This document shows, in pieces, positions 12,694 to 23,500 of a DNA stretch of 64,000 nucleotides. Numbering within the stretch: the first letter of the stretch is position 1; every line of letters starts with the position of its first letter. The notes under the pieces are model-generated. The model was not told the origin of the DNA, did no database searches, and saw only the letters and a list, made by a program, of their open reading frames with translations. The translations under genes and the position numbers were made by a program. Origin of the DNA: Pleodorina starrii (lineage: Eukaryota; Chlorophyta; Chlorophyceae; Chlamydomonadales; Volvocaceae); assembly GCA_030267565.1 (NCBI GenBank), contig BRXU01000001.1:5518001-5582000 (forward strand), read 5' to 3'.

Positions 12694-13088
12694 TGCGCTT
12701 ATTGCGTCTATGCTGACCCTTACAGGAGAAATACTACGCGCCTGTGTTAATTACAAAGGGCATTTCGAAAGGAGCGAGCCATGGGTCGATAGCCCAGAAT
12801 ACGGTGTATGTCTGCCCATAAATATATTTTCAGTGTCAATGCGCACAGATAGGTCTGTTGACGGGTCAGATCCGAGTAGGTATCCTGATTGGGAATGTGC
12901 ACGATGACGTACAACGTGCTGAAATAAAAACAAGGAATTTTTAATTACATATCTCACGGTTATCTAGATGTCCTGAACCGATATGACCTGTCGGTCATGC
13001 GCTCGTGCCTCGATCGGAGGTCAGTTGGGGTGTTGGGCAGTTGGGCAGTTGGACAGCCACACGCACCTCTGCCAATAGCGGCTTTACA
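12694..13088. promoter_or_regulatory. Upstream region of the helicase gene
   Basis: About 400 bases between the helicase ATG and the first minisatellite, clearly lower in GC than the flanking exons. This is where the helicase promoter and 5' UTR should lie. I see no convincing TATA box at a useful distance and no ORF of interest. Confidence 0.4.
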
Positions 13089-13493
13089 CAAACGCACACG
13101 TCCACACGCACACGTACACACGCACACGTACACACGCACACGTACACACGCACACGTACACACGCACACGTACACACGCACACGTACACACGCACACGTA
13201 CACACGTACACACGCACACGTACACACGCACACGTACACACGCACACGTACACACGCACACGTACACACGCTCACGTACACACGCACACGTACACACGCA
13301 CACGTACACACGCACACGTACACACGCACACGTACACACGCACACGTACACACGTACACACGCACACGTACACACGCACACGTACACACGCACACACGCA
13401 CACGTACACACGCTCACGTACACACGCACACGTACACACGCACACGTACACACGCACACGTACACACCCACACGTACACACGTACACACGCAC
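13089..13493. repeat. CACACGTACACACG-type minisatellite, array 1
   Basis: A 14-base unit (CACACG-CACACGTA in rotation) repeated about 29 times with few substitutions. Deletion variants lack one CACACG block (near 13204 and 13352). It is an alternating purine-pyrimidine tract. It produces long His/Thr/Arg and Cys/Val/Arg ORFs on both strands that are repeat artefacts. Confidence 0.97.
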
Positions 13494-14080
13494 CGGGTTA
13501 GTAACCGGCGGGTCTGGAGTTCGATCCCCAGAGGCGGCACTAACTTACCCGGAAGACGTGGGATCATACCCCACCGCTGGTCCCCCGATTGAAAGAGATC
13601 GGGGTGTCGAAGGCTGGAGACAATGGTGTCCTCTGGTGCGCGGGGCGGCTGGAGTGGGATGCCACCAAGAAGACTACAACGCTGCAGCAGAGCAGTGGTG
13701 GAGGAATGAGTCTGCATAGGGCCTGGACCAGACTGCACAGCAGGTGGTGGTTGGACAACTAAGATCGGGCGGCGGCAGGCTTCCGAAGGATATAGGAGGT
13801 GGCAATGGCACCGGTGTGCGTGCCCTGGTAGATTACGCAGCTGTAGAGCATGCGTTCGGTGGACTGAGGACAGTAGGCGCCTGGGGCTAGCTTAGCTGGC
13901 ACATGGACAATCAGGTGGACGCTGTCCTGTGACGATTACGGCGCAGCGGTTAGCACTTCCCGGTGCAGTGTGCAGACAAGGTGGTACGCCCCTCCTCAAC
14001 AGAGGAGTGCTTCGGCGGTCTCCCGTATGTGGGCGGGTTAGCGCCCCCGGCCAGTGTCGGCCAGGCAGATATGTAACAGT
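13494..14080. mobile_element. SINE-like / tRNA-derived segment between two minisatellites
   Basis: About 590 bases of unique sequence separating the two minisatellite arrays. Near 13516 it has GAGTTCGATCC, close to the tRNA B box (GGTTCGANTCC). Near 13935 it has GCGCAGCGGTTAGC, like the A-box region of tRNA-derived SINEs. There is also a short inverted pair (CCCCGATTGAAAGAGATCGGGG) near 13585. No protein-coding exon is supported. A tRNA-derived SINE or the 3' end of a non-LTR element is the most likely origin, but I cannot name the family or define exact ends. Confidence 0.35.
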
Positions 14081-15260
14081 TACACGCACACGTACACACG
14101 CACACGTACACACGCACACGTACACACGCACACGTACACACGCACACGTACACACGCACACGTACACACGCACACGTACACACGCACACGTACACACGCA
14201 CACGTACACACGCACACGTACACACGCACACGTACACACGCACACGTACACACGCACACGTGCACACGCACACGTGCACACGCACACGCACACGGACACA
14301 CGCACACGTACACACGCACACGTACACACGCACACGTACACACGCACACGTACACACGCACACGTACACACGCACACGCACACACGCACACGTACATACG
14401 CACACGTACACACGCACACGTACACACGCACACGTACACACGCACACGTACACACGCACACGCACACGTACACACGCACACGTACACACGCACACGTACA
14501 CACGCACACGTACACACGCACACGTACACACGCACACGTACACACGCACACGTACACACGCACACGCACACGTACACACGCACACGTACACACGCACACG
14601 TACACACGCACACGTACACACGCACACGTACACACGCACACGTACACACGCACACGTACACACGCACACGTACACACGCACACGTACACACGCACACGTA
14701 CACACGCACACGCACACGGACACACGCACACGCACACACGCACACGTACATACGCACACGTACACACGCACACGTACACGTACACACGCACACGTACACA
14801 CGCACACGGACACACGCACACGTACACACGCACACGTACACACGCACACGGACACACGCACACGGACACACGCACACGTACACACGCACACGGACACACG
14901 CACACGCACACGGACACACGCACACGTACACACGCACACGTACACACGCACACGGACACACGCACACGCACACGTACACACGCACACGCACACACGCACA
15001 CGTACATACGCACACGTACACACGCACACGTACACGTACACACGCACACGTACACACGCACACGGACACACGCACACGTACACACGCACACGTACACACG
15101 CACACGTACACACGCACACGTACACACGCACACGTACACACCCACACGTACACACGCACACGTACACACGCACATCTACACACGCACACGTACACACGCA
15201 CACGTACACACGCACACGTACACACGCACACGTACACACGCACACGTACACACGTACACG
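14081..15260. repeat. CACACGTACACACG-type minisatellite, array 2
   Basis: About 84 copies of the same 14-base unit as array 1. Variant units include CACACGGACACACG (several between 14715 and 15070) and units with an extra CACACG block. A higher-order pattern is visible: a CACACG-CACACACG-CACACGTACATACG block recurs near 14380, 14735 and 14990, suggesting segmental duplication within the array. Confidence 0.97.
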
Positions 15261-17128
15261 GACATCACGAACCCGACCAGACAGGAATAGTCATATCCAT
15301 CAAGGTGATGGCGGTGGCGGCAGACGCAGAAGCGCGATGTGAGGTGGTGTTGCCGTGTCAGCAGTGCCGGATGCTGCTGCGGCTCAGCGCCTAGACCAGC
15401 TGCGGGAAGGATGAGGCGATGGGAACATGAGACACGCACCCAACCCAACAAGGTAGGCGCGCAAGCGCCACCCGCCCAAGTCAATCCACACAGCGGCAAG
15501 CGGGAGTTGGCATTGCAGGGCATTGCATATCTCAAGGCGGTGCCATGAGCGGGACAGTGCAAGATGAATCATTAACATGGGTGACATTTAAGCCATCACC
15601 CTTACCTACATGTCTAGGCAGTTACCTACAGGTCCAGGCCAGTGTGAGTCCAGGGCCGAAGTGCGTCGTCGCGAGATCGCGGTCCCCTCAACCCTTCCTC
15701 TCCTGGCCGGCAGTGTGCTGTGCTGACCTTTCCCGGGCTTTGCTCTGGTGGCTGTGCGATGGACGTGCTTCCCGTGCTGCATTGGTGCTCAGGTGCGGCT
15801 TGCCCTCGACATGTCGAACAACCCCCCCCCCTTACATCATCATCGAGATTGCCACCAACAATCGGCGTCCGAGCTTTTACGGTAACCAAGAGATGTCAAC
15901 GAGTATTCCTACAACCAACCCTCTGCTTTGAGCCGGCACTTTCTCAGCGAACTCCTCCGACAATACACTGCGCCTTGCCGTACATTTCACTGCGCCGAGC
16001 CGAGCCACATATCCGTTCCGGGCAATCAGGTGCCGCAGTTACCGTAGTTTCAATGCAACGGATACGGTCTCCGAGAAACGCATCAGTACTCCTACTCCCG
16101 TAATCGCCGCCAGGGCACCTCACGTCCGCACTTCGACACTCCGCTCTGCCGAGATCGGCCCAGTGTTACGCAGCAGCAGGGTCACGCCCACCAACATTCC
16201 GGCGTTTGTACATTCGTTGCCCGTGCGCTTGTGTCCGTGGCCTCCCCTCTTCGGTGAAATAAATGTCAACGCAATAGCAATAGCAATAGCAGGCCGCATA
16301 CGTACTTCGCAGCGCAAGCATCACAACGTCTCACAACCAGCAACTGAAATATTTTAGTCTCTCTTCCCTTTCAAAAAGCTCGAAAAGACTGCCACTGCCA
16401 GCAGCACGGCACACGTCAACTCGGCAGGAGTACAACCGCGTGTGGACACTGCTCCAAATGAAATTCTACACAGGATGTCTGCTGCTGCTGCGAAAGGCCT
16501 ACATGTGGGAGGACCACCACCACCCTGGCCCACCCGCTGCGACATGCGCCATTATGATGCAAGCAATAACTATCTCTCCGCCGTGAGGTGAGGTGAGGTA
16601 AAACATGTATGTTTTAACCGCGAACGTCTTGACTATGGTCACTGGTCCCCTAGGCAAATGCCGTCCCGCCCTTCCAAGCAGCCAATCTGTTTGTACAGCG
16701 AGCCCCCGCCCACGCACACAACCACACCCTCCGTGCCAACCCGCGCCTCCTCAACCGAAGAGGCATCGACGGGCCCTGGCAGAAATTGGCGCCACGCACA
16801 CACGCGGATAGACACCACGCTGAGGCGCACTGCCGCCAACCACACGCCAAGGCGTGCTGCTGTTGCTGCGCCGTAATACGCAGTCTTGGAGGTACCGTAT
16901 GAAACCAGAGAGCGCCCAGGCCCGTGCTCTCGGGTGAGGAACGTTCCGGCCGGCTCTCCGCGAAGGGACGCGACCCGCTCCTCTCACCACCAGCGTTGGC
17001 CCCCTCGCACCTGCGGCATTCATTCATGTAGGACAGCACTCAGTCAGGTGTGTGCCAATGGGGTTGGCCCAATGCAAATCCGTCCAACCGTGCAACTGCG
17101 GCCCAGCCCCACAAGGACATTGCAGCGG
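15261..17128. other. Intergenic, no supported gene
   Basis: Unique sequence between minisatellite array 2 and the 3' end of the kinase gene. The first ~150 bases after the array (ending near CTAGACCAGCTGCGGG at about 15390) look like part of the same element that contains the minisatellites. ORFs here are short, overlap in several frames and show no recognisable family or splice pattern. Confidence 0.45.
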
Positions 17129-17357
17129 TGAAACGTTCATATGGCTTGACCCCATCGGGGCTTGACTTGCACGTTACATAGTCCCCCCCTTAATTGCGAG
17201 CGTCCTCGTGAGCCTTCATGCTCCACCGAGTGCAATGGGTAGGCGACACGTGCCAATCTTATGGTCGCAGTCCCTGGGACTCGATCCCCTGATCCTCGAT
17301 ACCAAATGAAACGTTCATAAGGCTTGACCCCATCGGGGCTTGACTTGCACGTTACAA
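17129..17357. repeat. Direct repeat pair of ~50 bp at the 3' end of the kinase gene
   Basis: Two copies, 17129-17178 and 17307-17356, about 98% identical (one clear mismatch, CATATGG versus CATAAGG), spaced 178 bases start to start. The intervening segment contains GACTCGATCCCC near 17279, which on the minus strand reads like a tRNA B box. Each copy contains TTACA on the + strand, that is TGTAA (the algal poly(A) motif) on the minus strand on which the kinase is transcribed. Confidence 0.85.
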
Positions 17358-17526
17358 GCGGCCCCCAGCCTAGTGCTGCACCCGGACTTCGTTTGAGCAG
17401 TGAAACATTCGGAACGCCGCCGTGGCCGCAGCGCACATACACACGGACAGTGGCGGCAGCACGGAACGCTCCCCCCCCCCGGGCGACCCCACAGAGCCGG
17501 TCCCCACAGAGACGTCCCTGCCTCAC

Positions 17527-20500
17527 CGTCGCCACAGTTTCGTCGCTGCCGCTGAGCGCCAGCCCGTTGCCAGTGCCGCTGATGTGGTTGCTGCCGCCGC
17601 CCAGCTCGCCGTCGCCGCCTCCAACGTGCGGCAGCCGCCGTGACGCCGCTCCGTCCTGCTTGTCCTGGCCGTCCCCCTCCCCCTCCCCCTCCCCCTCCTT
17701 CTCGCCGGGCTCCGACATGAGCTGCGCCTGGCTCTTGAGCCGCTCCTCCATCTCCCGCAACCGCTGAGCCATGGCCTCGTACTCGGCACGAAGGCGGGCC
17801 TGCAGCGCCCAAACAAACATACACACACACACACATCCGGTGCGGTCACACAATCAACATGCAGGCCACCTAGTCCGTAGCCAGGCACAAGACGCCGTGC
17901 AAAGTATGGTGGATTGGTGGTGGTGGTAGAGCAGGCGTCCGGCGGCAGCCTGCTCGTTCCCAATGGATGCGGCGCGCAGTGGCAGCCGGCCTCCCCCGCA
18001 CATCACGCCCCAACCAGCTCGATGCTCCCACCTGCTCGCGGCGCAGCTCCTCCAGCCGAATGCCCTCACTGGCCGCTGCGGCGGCAGCCCCACCGCCCGG
18101 GGAGGCCGGCGGTGAGGGCTTCTTGGCTGCCACGCCATTGACTGGGCCCACCGCCGCCCCCGCGGCGTGGAATTGCGCCGGAGGTATACTGACCACGTTG
18201 TTGCCGCCCCCGACACCGCCCCCGACATCGCCGGCACCCACACCGCTGACACCGGAGATGGCGCTGCCCCCCAGCCCGAACGATGTGGGCAGAGGCGAGG
18301 AGGCCACCGCCTTTATTGCGCTCTCCAGCGCCGCCTCCATTCCCGCCAACGCGGCCGACAGGTCGTCATCGTCCAGCGGGGCACCCGAAGCGGAGCTGAC
18401 TTCCGCTGCGACCGGGGACGTCAGTGCGCCAGGTGCTGACTCGGCCCGGACAGCGGTGACCGGCTGCACAGCGACAGATTCGGCAGGCTGCATGACCGGC
18501 GGCGGAACCACCGGCAGCGGCTCAGCGGCAGGCAGTGGGGGGGCCGCCAGGGCCTGACGGCCGTCCGCTGGTGCCACTGCTGCTGCAACGGCGGGGACGG
18601 CGACGGTTGCGGCGGCGGCGGGCGGAAGCTCGGAGGCGGCCTCGAGCTCTGCCGTCGCCTGGGCAGCCGCCGCCGCGGCCTCCGAGCGGCTGCTTTCCTC
18701 CTCAAACAGCCTGGCGGTGAAGGCCTCAAAGAGCTCCCTGGGGGCGACATGAAGCAACACACACACGAGGAGCGGGAGAGGAGCAGCAGCGGTCAGCTGG
18801 CGCACACACCGACGGCATGAAGGGGAGCCACTGAGGTGCAACCAGGGAGGGAGGGAGGGAGGCGAGGGAGCCGGCCAGCCTCACGGACACTGTCCCTCGT
18901 TGACGAGCAGCCAGTTGTGAGCCCCATCCTCGCCTCCGTGCATGCCTTCGCCGCCCCACCGCCCAGACCGCCCCCTCCCAGCAGCCCGGACACACACCTG
19001 CGGCGGCGCTCCGGCAGCGCCTGGCACCTCGGGTCAGCAGCCACCGCCCGGCGCACCAGGGCCCACGTGCTGGTGGACGTGACGGGAGGGTCCCGCAGCT
19101 CTGGGGGGGGGGGGGGCGGGGGCGGGGGCCAAAGTGAGGCAGGCGGGCAGAGAGGGGCGGGGGGAAGCAGGAGTCGGCCGACAGCAAGCAAAGGCAGTTT
19201 TGGTCGTCCAGACGACGGGGCACTTGGATCAATAAGCAACGGTAAGCAGACCCCACCTTGCGGCCCTAAAGGCGCCCTAAGCAGAGCACAGCCGCACCTA
19301 CTCGATCGATCCGGGACGTGTGGGGCCGCACGAAGGGCCGCCCAGCCCCACCCCGCGAGCACCCGCTCACCCACCCCCCCTCACCCACCCCCCTCACCCA
19401 CCCACCCGTGAGCAGCCGGGTGAACTCCCTCTCCGCCTGCAGGGATGCCGCCTGCAACGCCGCCTGCAGCTGCAACTCCGAAACCACCTCCAGGAACAGC
19501 TGCTGACGCCGACCCGCGTCCTGGGGCCGGGGAAAGGGGGGAAGGGACGGAGAGGCGGAGCAGGGAGGGGCTGAACGTTAAATGCAACGCGTACGCCCAC
19601 ACAGCAGCAGCAGCAGCAGCGTCGTCACGCCCAGGAGTCTGCTCCCGCTCCCTTCTTTCAAACCCCCTCCTTCCATCCTTTCCTTCCTGACCTGCACCCC
19701 GGCCACCGCCGGGTCCGACTCTGTCAGGCTGCTCTGGACTTCCTCCCAGCGGGATGTGGCGGACACGTCGTAGCGCCGTAGGGCCGCCTGGCGGGGTGCA
19801 GGGTGCGGGAGGGGGCCGGCAGGGGGGGAGCAGGTGCCGGTGCGGTGTGGGCAAAGGTGGCATCAGCGGCGCCCGCCAGTTGGGTCCGTCCGGGTCGATC
19901 GCAGCTTGCAAGGCAAGGCAAGGCAAGGCGGGTGGCCACACGCCCCTGCAATCGTGGGGTGCCCGCGAGATGCAGCTAGCCCGCAGCGCAGGCAACAGCC
20001 CGCCATCTGACGCGGTCAACGCGGCGCATGAGATAGCGGCAGCAAGGCCCTCCTGTTTGTTGGGCGCATGGGTAAACAAAGGGGCGTCTCATGCGCCGCG
20101 TTGACCGCATCAGATGGCCCGCACCCAGGTACCGGTACCCGGGCGGGCCGCGCGGTGAGCAGCCCAGGCCGAATGTAGGGTAGCTCCAGCCACCCGCCTC
20201 CCGCTGCCCTCCTTCCTCTCCCCCGGGACTCCCCCCCAGCCCTCCCTCCTCACCCGGAAGGCCGCATCCGCCGCCGCCGCCGCCTGCTCCTCCACCTTCC
20301 TGGCCGCCTGCAGGTACTTGCCGTACAGCTCCCGCCGCCGCCCCACATCCGCCAGCGCCGCCCAGCGGGCCTCCCCCGCGAACCTCTCCTCCGCCTGCTC
20401 GAAGCTGGTGCTGCTGGACACGGGCGGCTGAGCCTCGCGGAGCAGCGCCAGGAGGGCCAGGTCCAGGGTGCGCTGCTGCCGCTGCGGGGGGGTGGGGGTG

Positions 20501-23500
20501 GGGACGAGGCAGGGGGGTGAGGAGCGAAATGCGTCATTGGGACTGGTTGCAGCAACCAGCACGGTGGGGGCCAGGAGGGGAAGGAGGGCGGAGGCTTCAA
20601 CAAACGGCAATGGGTACATGCGGCGATCATCGTTGGGAGTCATGCGGTCGTTGTCCCTTCAGCGGACTGGGCAGTGAAGTGTCCGGGGCGCTGTGCAGCC
20701 AGAGGCAGTGACCGAGCGGCCAGCGGTTCCCCCTTGAGCCCCACCCCGCCCCACCTTGGCCGCCTCCTGCAGCTCGAGCTCCTTCAGGTAGCGCTCCGCA
20801 TCCGCCTGCACCAGCAGCAGCAACAGCAGCAGCCAGCGGAGCCGATACGATCCGAGGCGGGGGGTAACACGCGAACGGGCACGTTTTCAGTCGCAGGGTG
20901 TACTCCTGGGCAACATCCAGACAGCATCATGCCACGCGGGCCTCGGCAGCCCTCCCTTCCCTCCGACGCTGCGCGCCCTGCGTTGCGCTGCGGCAGTCAG
21001 CCACTGCATCCAGGAAAGAAAGAATGCAACACACCGAGCCAAAGGCGACAGCGTACGGGCCATGCTCAGGCGCGAGGCGGAAAAGCACGGCAGCGGCGTG
21101 TGCCCGTGTGCCCCCCAACCCAACCAACCGGGGGCCGGGGGCCGCACCTTGAAGGCGGTAGCCAGGTCCCCGGCGACCTTGGCGGCGAGTCCCGTGAAGC
21201 TGAGGCTGTTGCGGATGACCCGACTGGCGCCCTCCACCAGCGCATCGCCGCCGGATGCGGTGGTGGGCGCAGCGGGGGGCGGCACAGGCAGTCCCGAGGA
21301 CGACGACGAGGAGGATGACGCGGAGGAGGAGGAGGAGGAGGCCGCGGGCGCCTGTGGTGCTGGAGCGGCGGGTTCGGACTGCTGCTGCTGCTGTTGTTGG
21401 CTGGGGCGCCCGAACAAGCCGCCAAACAAACCGCCCCCGCGGGGCGAGGTGGAGCGCATGGGGCTGCTCGTGCGGGGGGGCGGAGCCGGCGGCGGCGGCG
21501 CGGCCCGCGGAGCCGGCGCCGCCGACGCTGCCGGCGGCTGGTCCGTAGACGACTTGGCGCCGCCGAAACTGCCCAAGGCGCCGAAGATGGAACGGTACCC
21601 GGATCCCTGCTGCTGCTGCTGCTGCTGGGGTTGTTGCTGGGGTTGCGGCTGTTGCTGCGGAGCGGCGGCTTGCTGTTGTGCTGGCGTGGGGGATGGAGAG
21701 CGGCGGAACATGGGCGACCAGGAGCGGGGCGGCCGCTGTGGCTGTGGCTGCTGCTGCTGCTGCGTGGTCTGCGCCGCTGTTGCGCCACTGCTGCCACTGG
21801 CCTGGGCCGCCTCCTTGATGCTGCCTCCTCCTCCGTCCATGCTGCTGAAGCTGCCGCTGCTGCCGCTGCGACTGCCCAGCAGCCGAGACCAGAAGGAGCC
21901 GCCCGCCTCGCTGTCCGAGTCGCTCTGCCGGGCCGCCGCCTGCGCCGCAGCAGCCGCGTCCGTCACTCCACTGGTCGACTGCTCCCGACTGCCGGAGCGC
22001 TGCTTGCCGCCGCTGCCGCCCTCAGAGGGCATGTTGCCTGGGGGGGGGGGGGGGGTGACACGACGAGCGTAACGGCGCGGATATGAGGCGGCGGCGCGGC
22101 GGGTGACATGCATCCCAGCAGCAGCGGGTTCCGTGTTGTTGCTGCAGTAACCCCCGTGAGGTCCACGAACCCGGTGATAGCTCTTGGCGGGTGGCTGGAC
22201 CAGGCCTGCTGGTCTGACCCGCCCCCCCGCCCCGCCCCACTTCCCGTCGCTCTTATGCCGGCGGCTGCTGCTGCTGCTGCTGCTGCTGCGGGTGCGCCCC
22301 TGTGCGCCCCCCCCCCTCGCTCCCGCTCCACTCACCCGCCAGCGCCCCCTTTGCGTTCTGCTTGGCTGCCCAGTAGTCCCGGTCCAGGTCCAGCAGCCGT
22401 CGCTCCATGCGGCTCAAAGTGCGTTCAGCCTAGAACAAGTGGGGGAGGGAGGGAGGGCGAGAACAGCCGAGGGAGATACGGAAGAGGAAAGAAAGGCGGG
22501 ACGGGAGTCAGTGATGTGCGCCCACCTTGCAGGCCCCACCCCAACACGTGTTTAGAGACGGCCATATTCTCAGACAAGGCTGCAGGGAGGCTATGCTGCT
22601 TGAGCTTCCTCCCAGCGCGCTCCGCCCCACCGCCCCTCCCCCCCCCACCTTGGCCAATATCTCCGCCTCCGCCTCTCCCGTCTTGACCTTGGCCCTCAGC
22701 CCCCGGACCACCAGCGACTGGCGCTCAGTGGCTGAGGCCTGGTTGGAGATCTTGCGCTCCAGCTCCCCCAACCGGCTGCTCAGTCGCTCCCATACGCTGT
22801 TGAACATGCCCGCAGCGGAGGACGCACCGGAGCCGGAGCCGGAGGCCGCCGCAGAGGTGGTGGCGGCCTCGGCGGAGCGCAGCGCTTGCAGATTCTGTTG
22901 GGCCCTGCGGGGTTGAGGGGGCGACTGATTACTCCAGGGTGGGCAGCAGCTCCCAACGGATATCGCGCCAAGTTGGCAGATCCCCTGACGCCTCCCCCCG
23001 TGTGAGTCTGTGCCGGTCCCCGCCAGGCTCAGCCATCCCCCACCACATCCCATGTGTCTCAGCCAGGTGGAAGCCGTCGGACGCAGGCAAGGCTCCACTG
23101 CCTGCCCCAGGGCAAGCCCCATCCCGCTAGGGGGGGCGCAGCTACGCCGTTTGACTCACTTGTCCATGGCTCCCCGAGCCGCCTTCGGATCAGCGCCTTG
23201 CTGCTGCTCCGGCGCCTGCTGCTGCTGCTGTTTGGAGCCCCCGAAGCCAAAGAAGTTGAGGATGCCGGACGCCTGACTGGCGGTGGAGGAAAAGTCCTGC
23301 TGCAGACCGGCCAGTCGGTTCTGGGAGGGGGAGGGGGGAATACGGGAGACAGCCCATTCAGTTGAGGTGGAGGGATGACAACCAGGATGGGGCGCGTGGT
23401 GGGTAGTAAGCAGTAACAGCAGCAGCCGTGCCAAGTTCCCATGCATGGCGCCCACGGCCCCTAGGCGGCATTGACAGTGGGCAAGGCTCAGCGCGCAGAA

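Noticed and set aside
13089..15260. CRISPR array
   Set aside because: Contiguous tandem units without unique spacers, in eukaryotic intron-rich DNA.
12995..15394. Six long ORFs rich in His/Thr/Arg or Cys/Val/Arg
   Set aside because: Artefacts of the 14-base CACACGTACACACG minisatellite, which lacks stops in every frame.
20887..22335. Single 482-codon minus ORF and its plus-strand counterpart (21062-22072)
   Set aside because: The minus ORF is the large kinase exon 16 (21148-22037) read on into flanking introns; the plus ORF is its mirror with poly-Ala/Cys caused by Gln codon runs.
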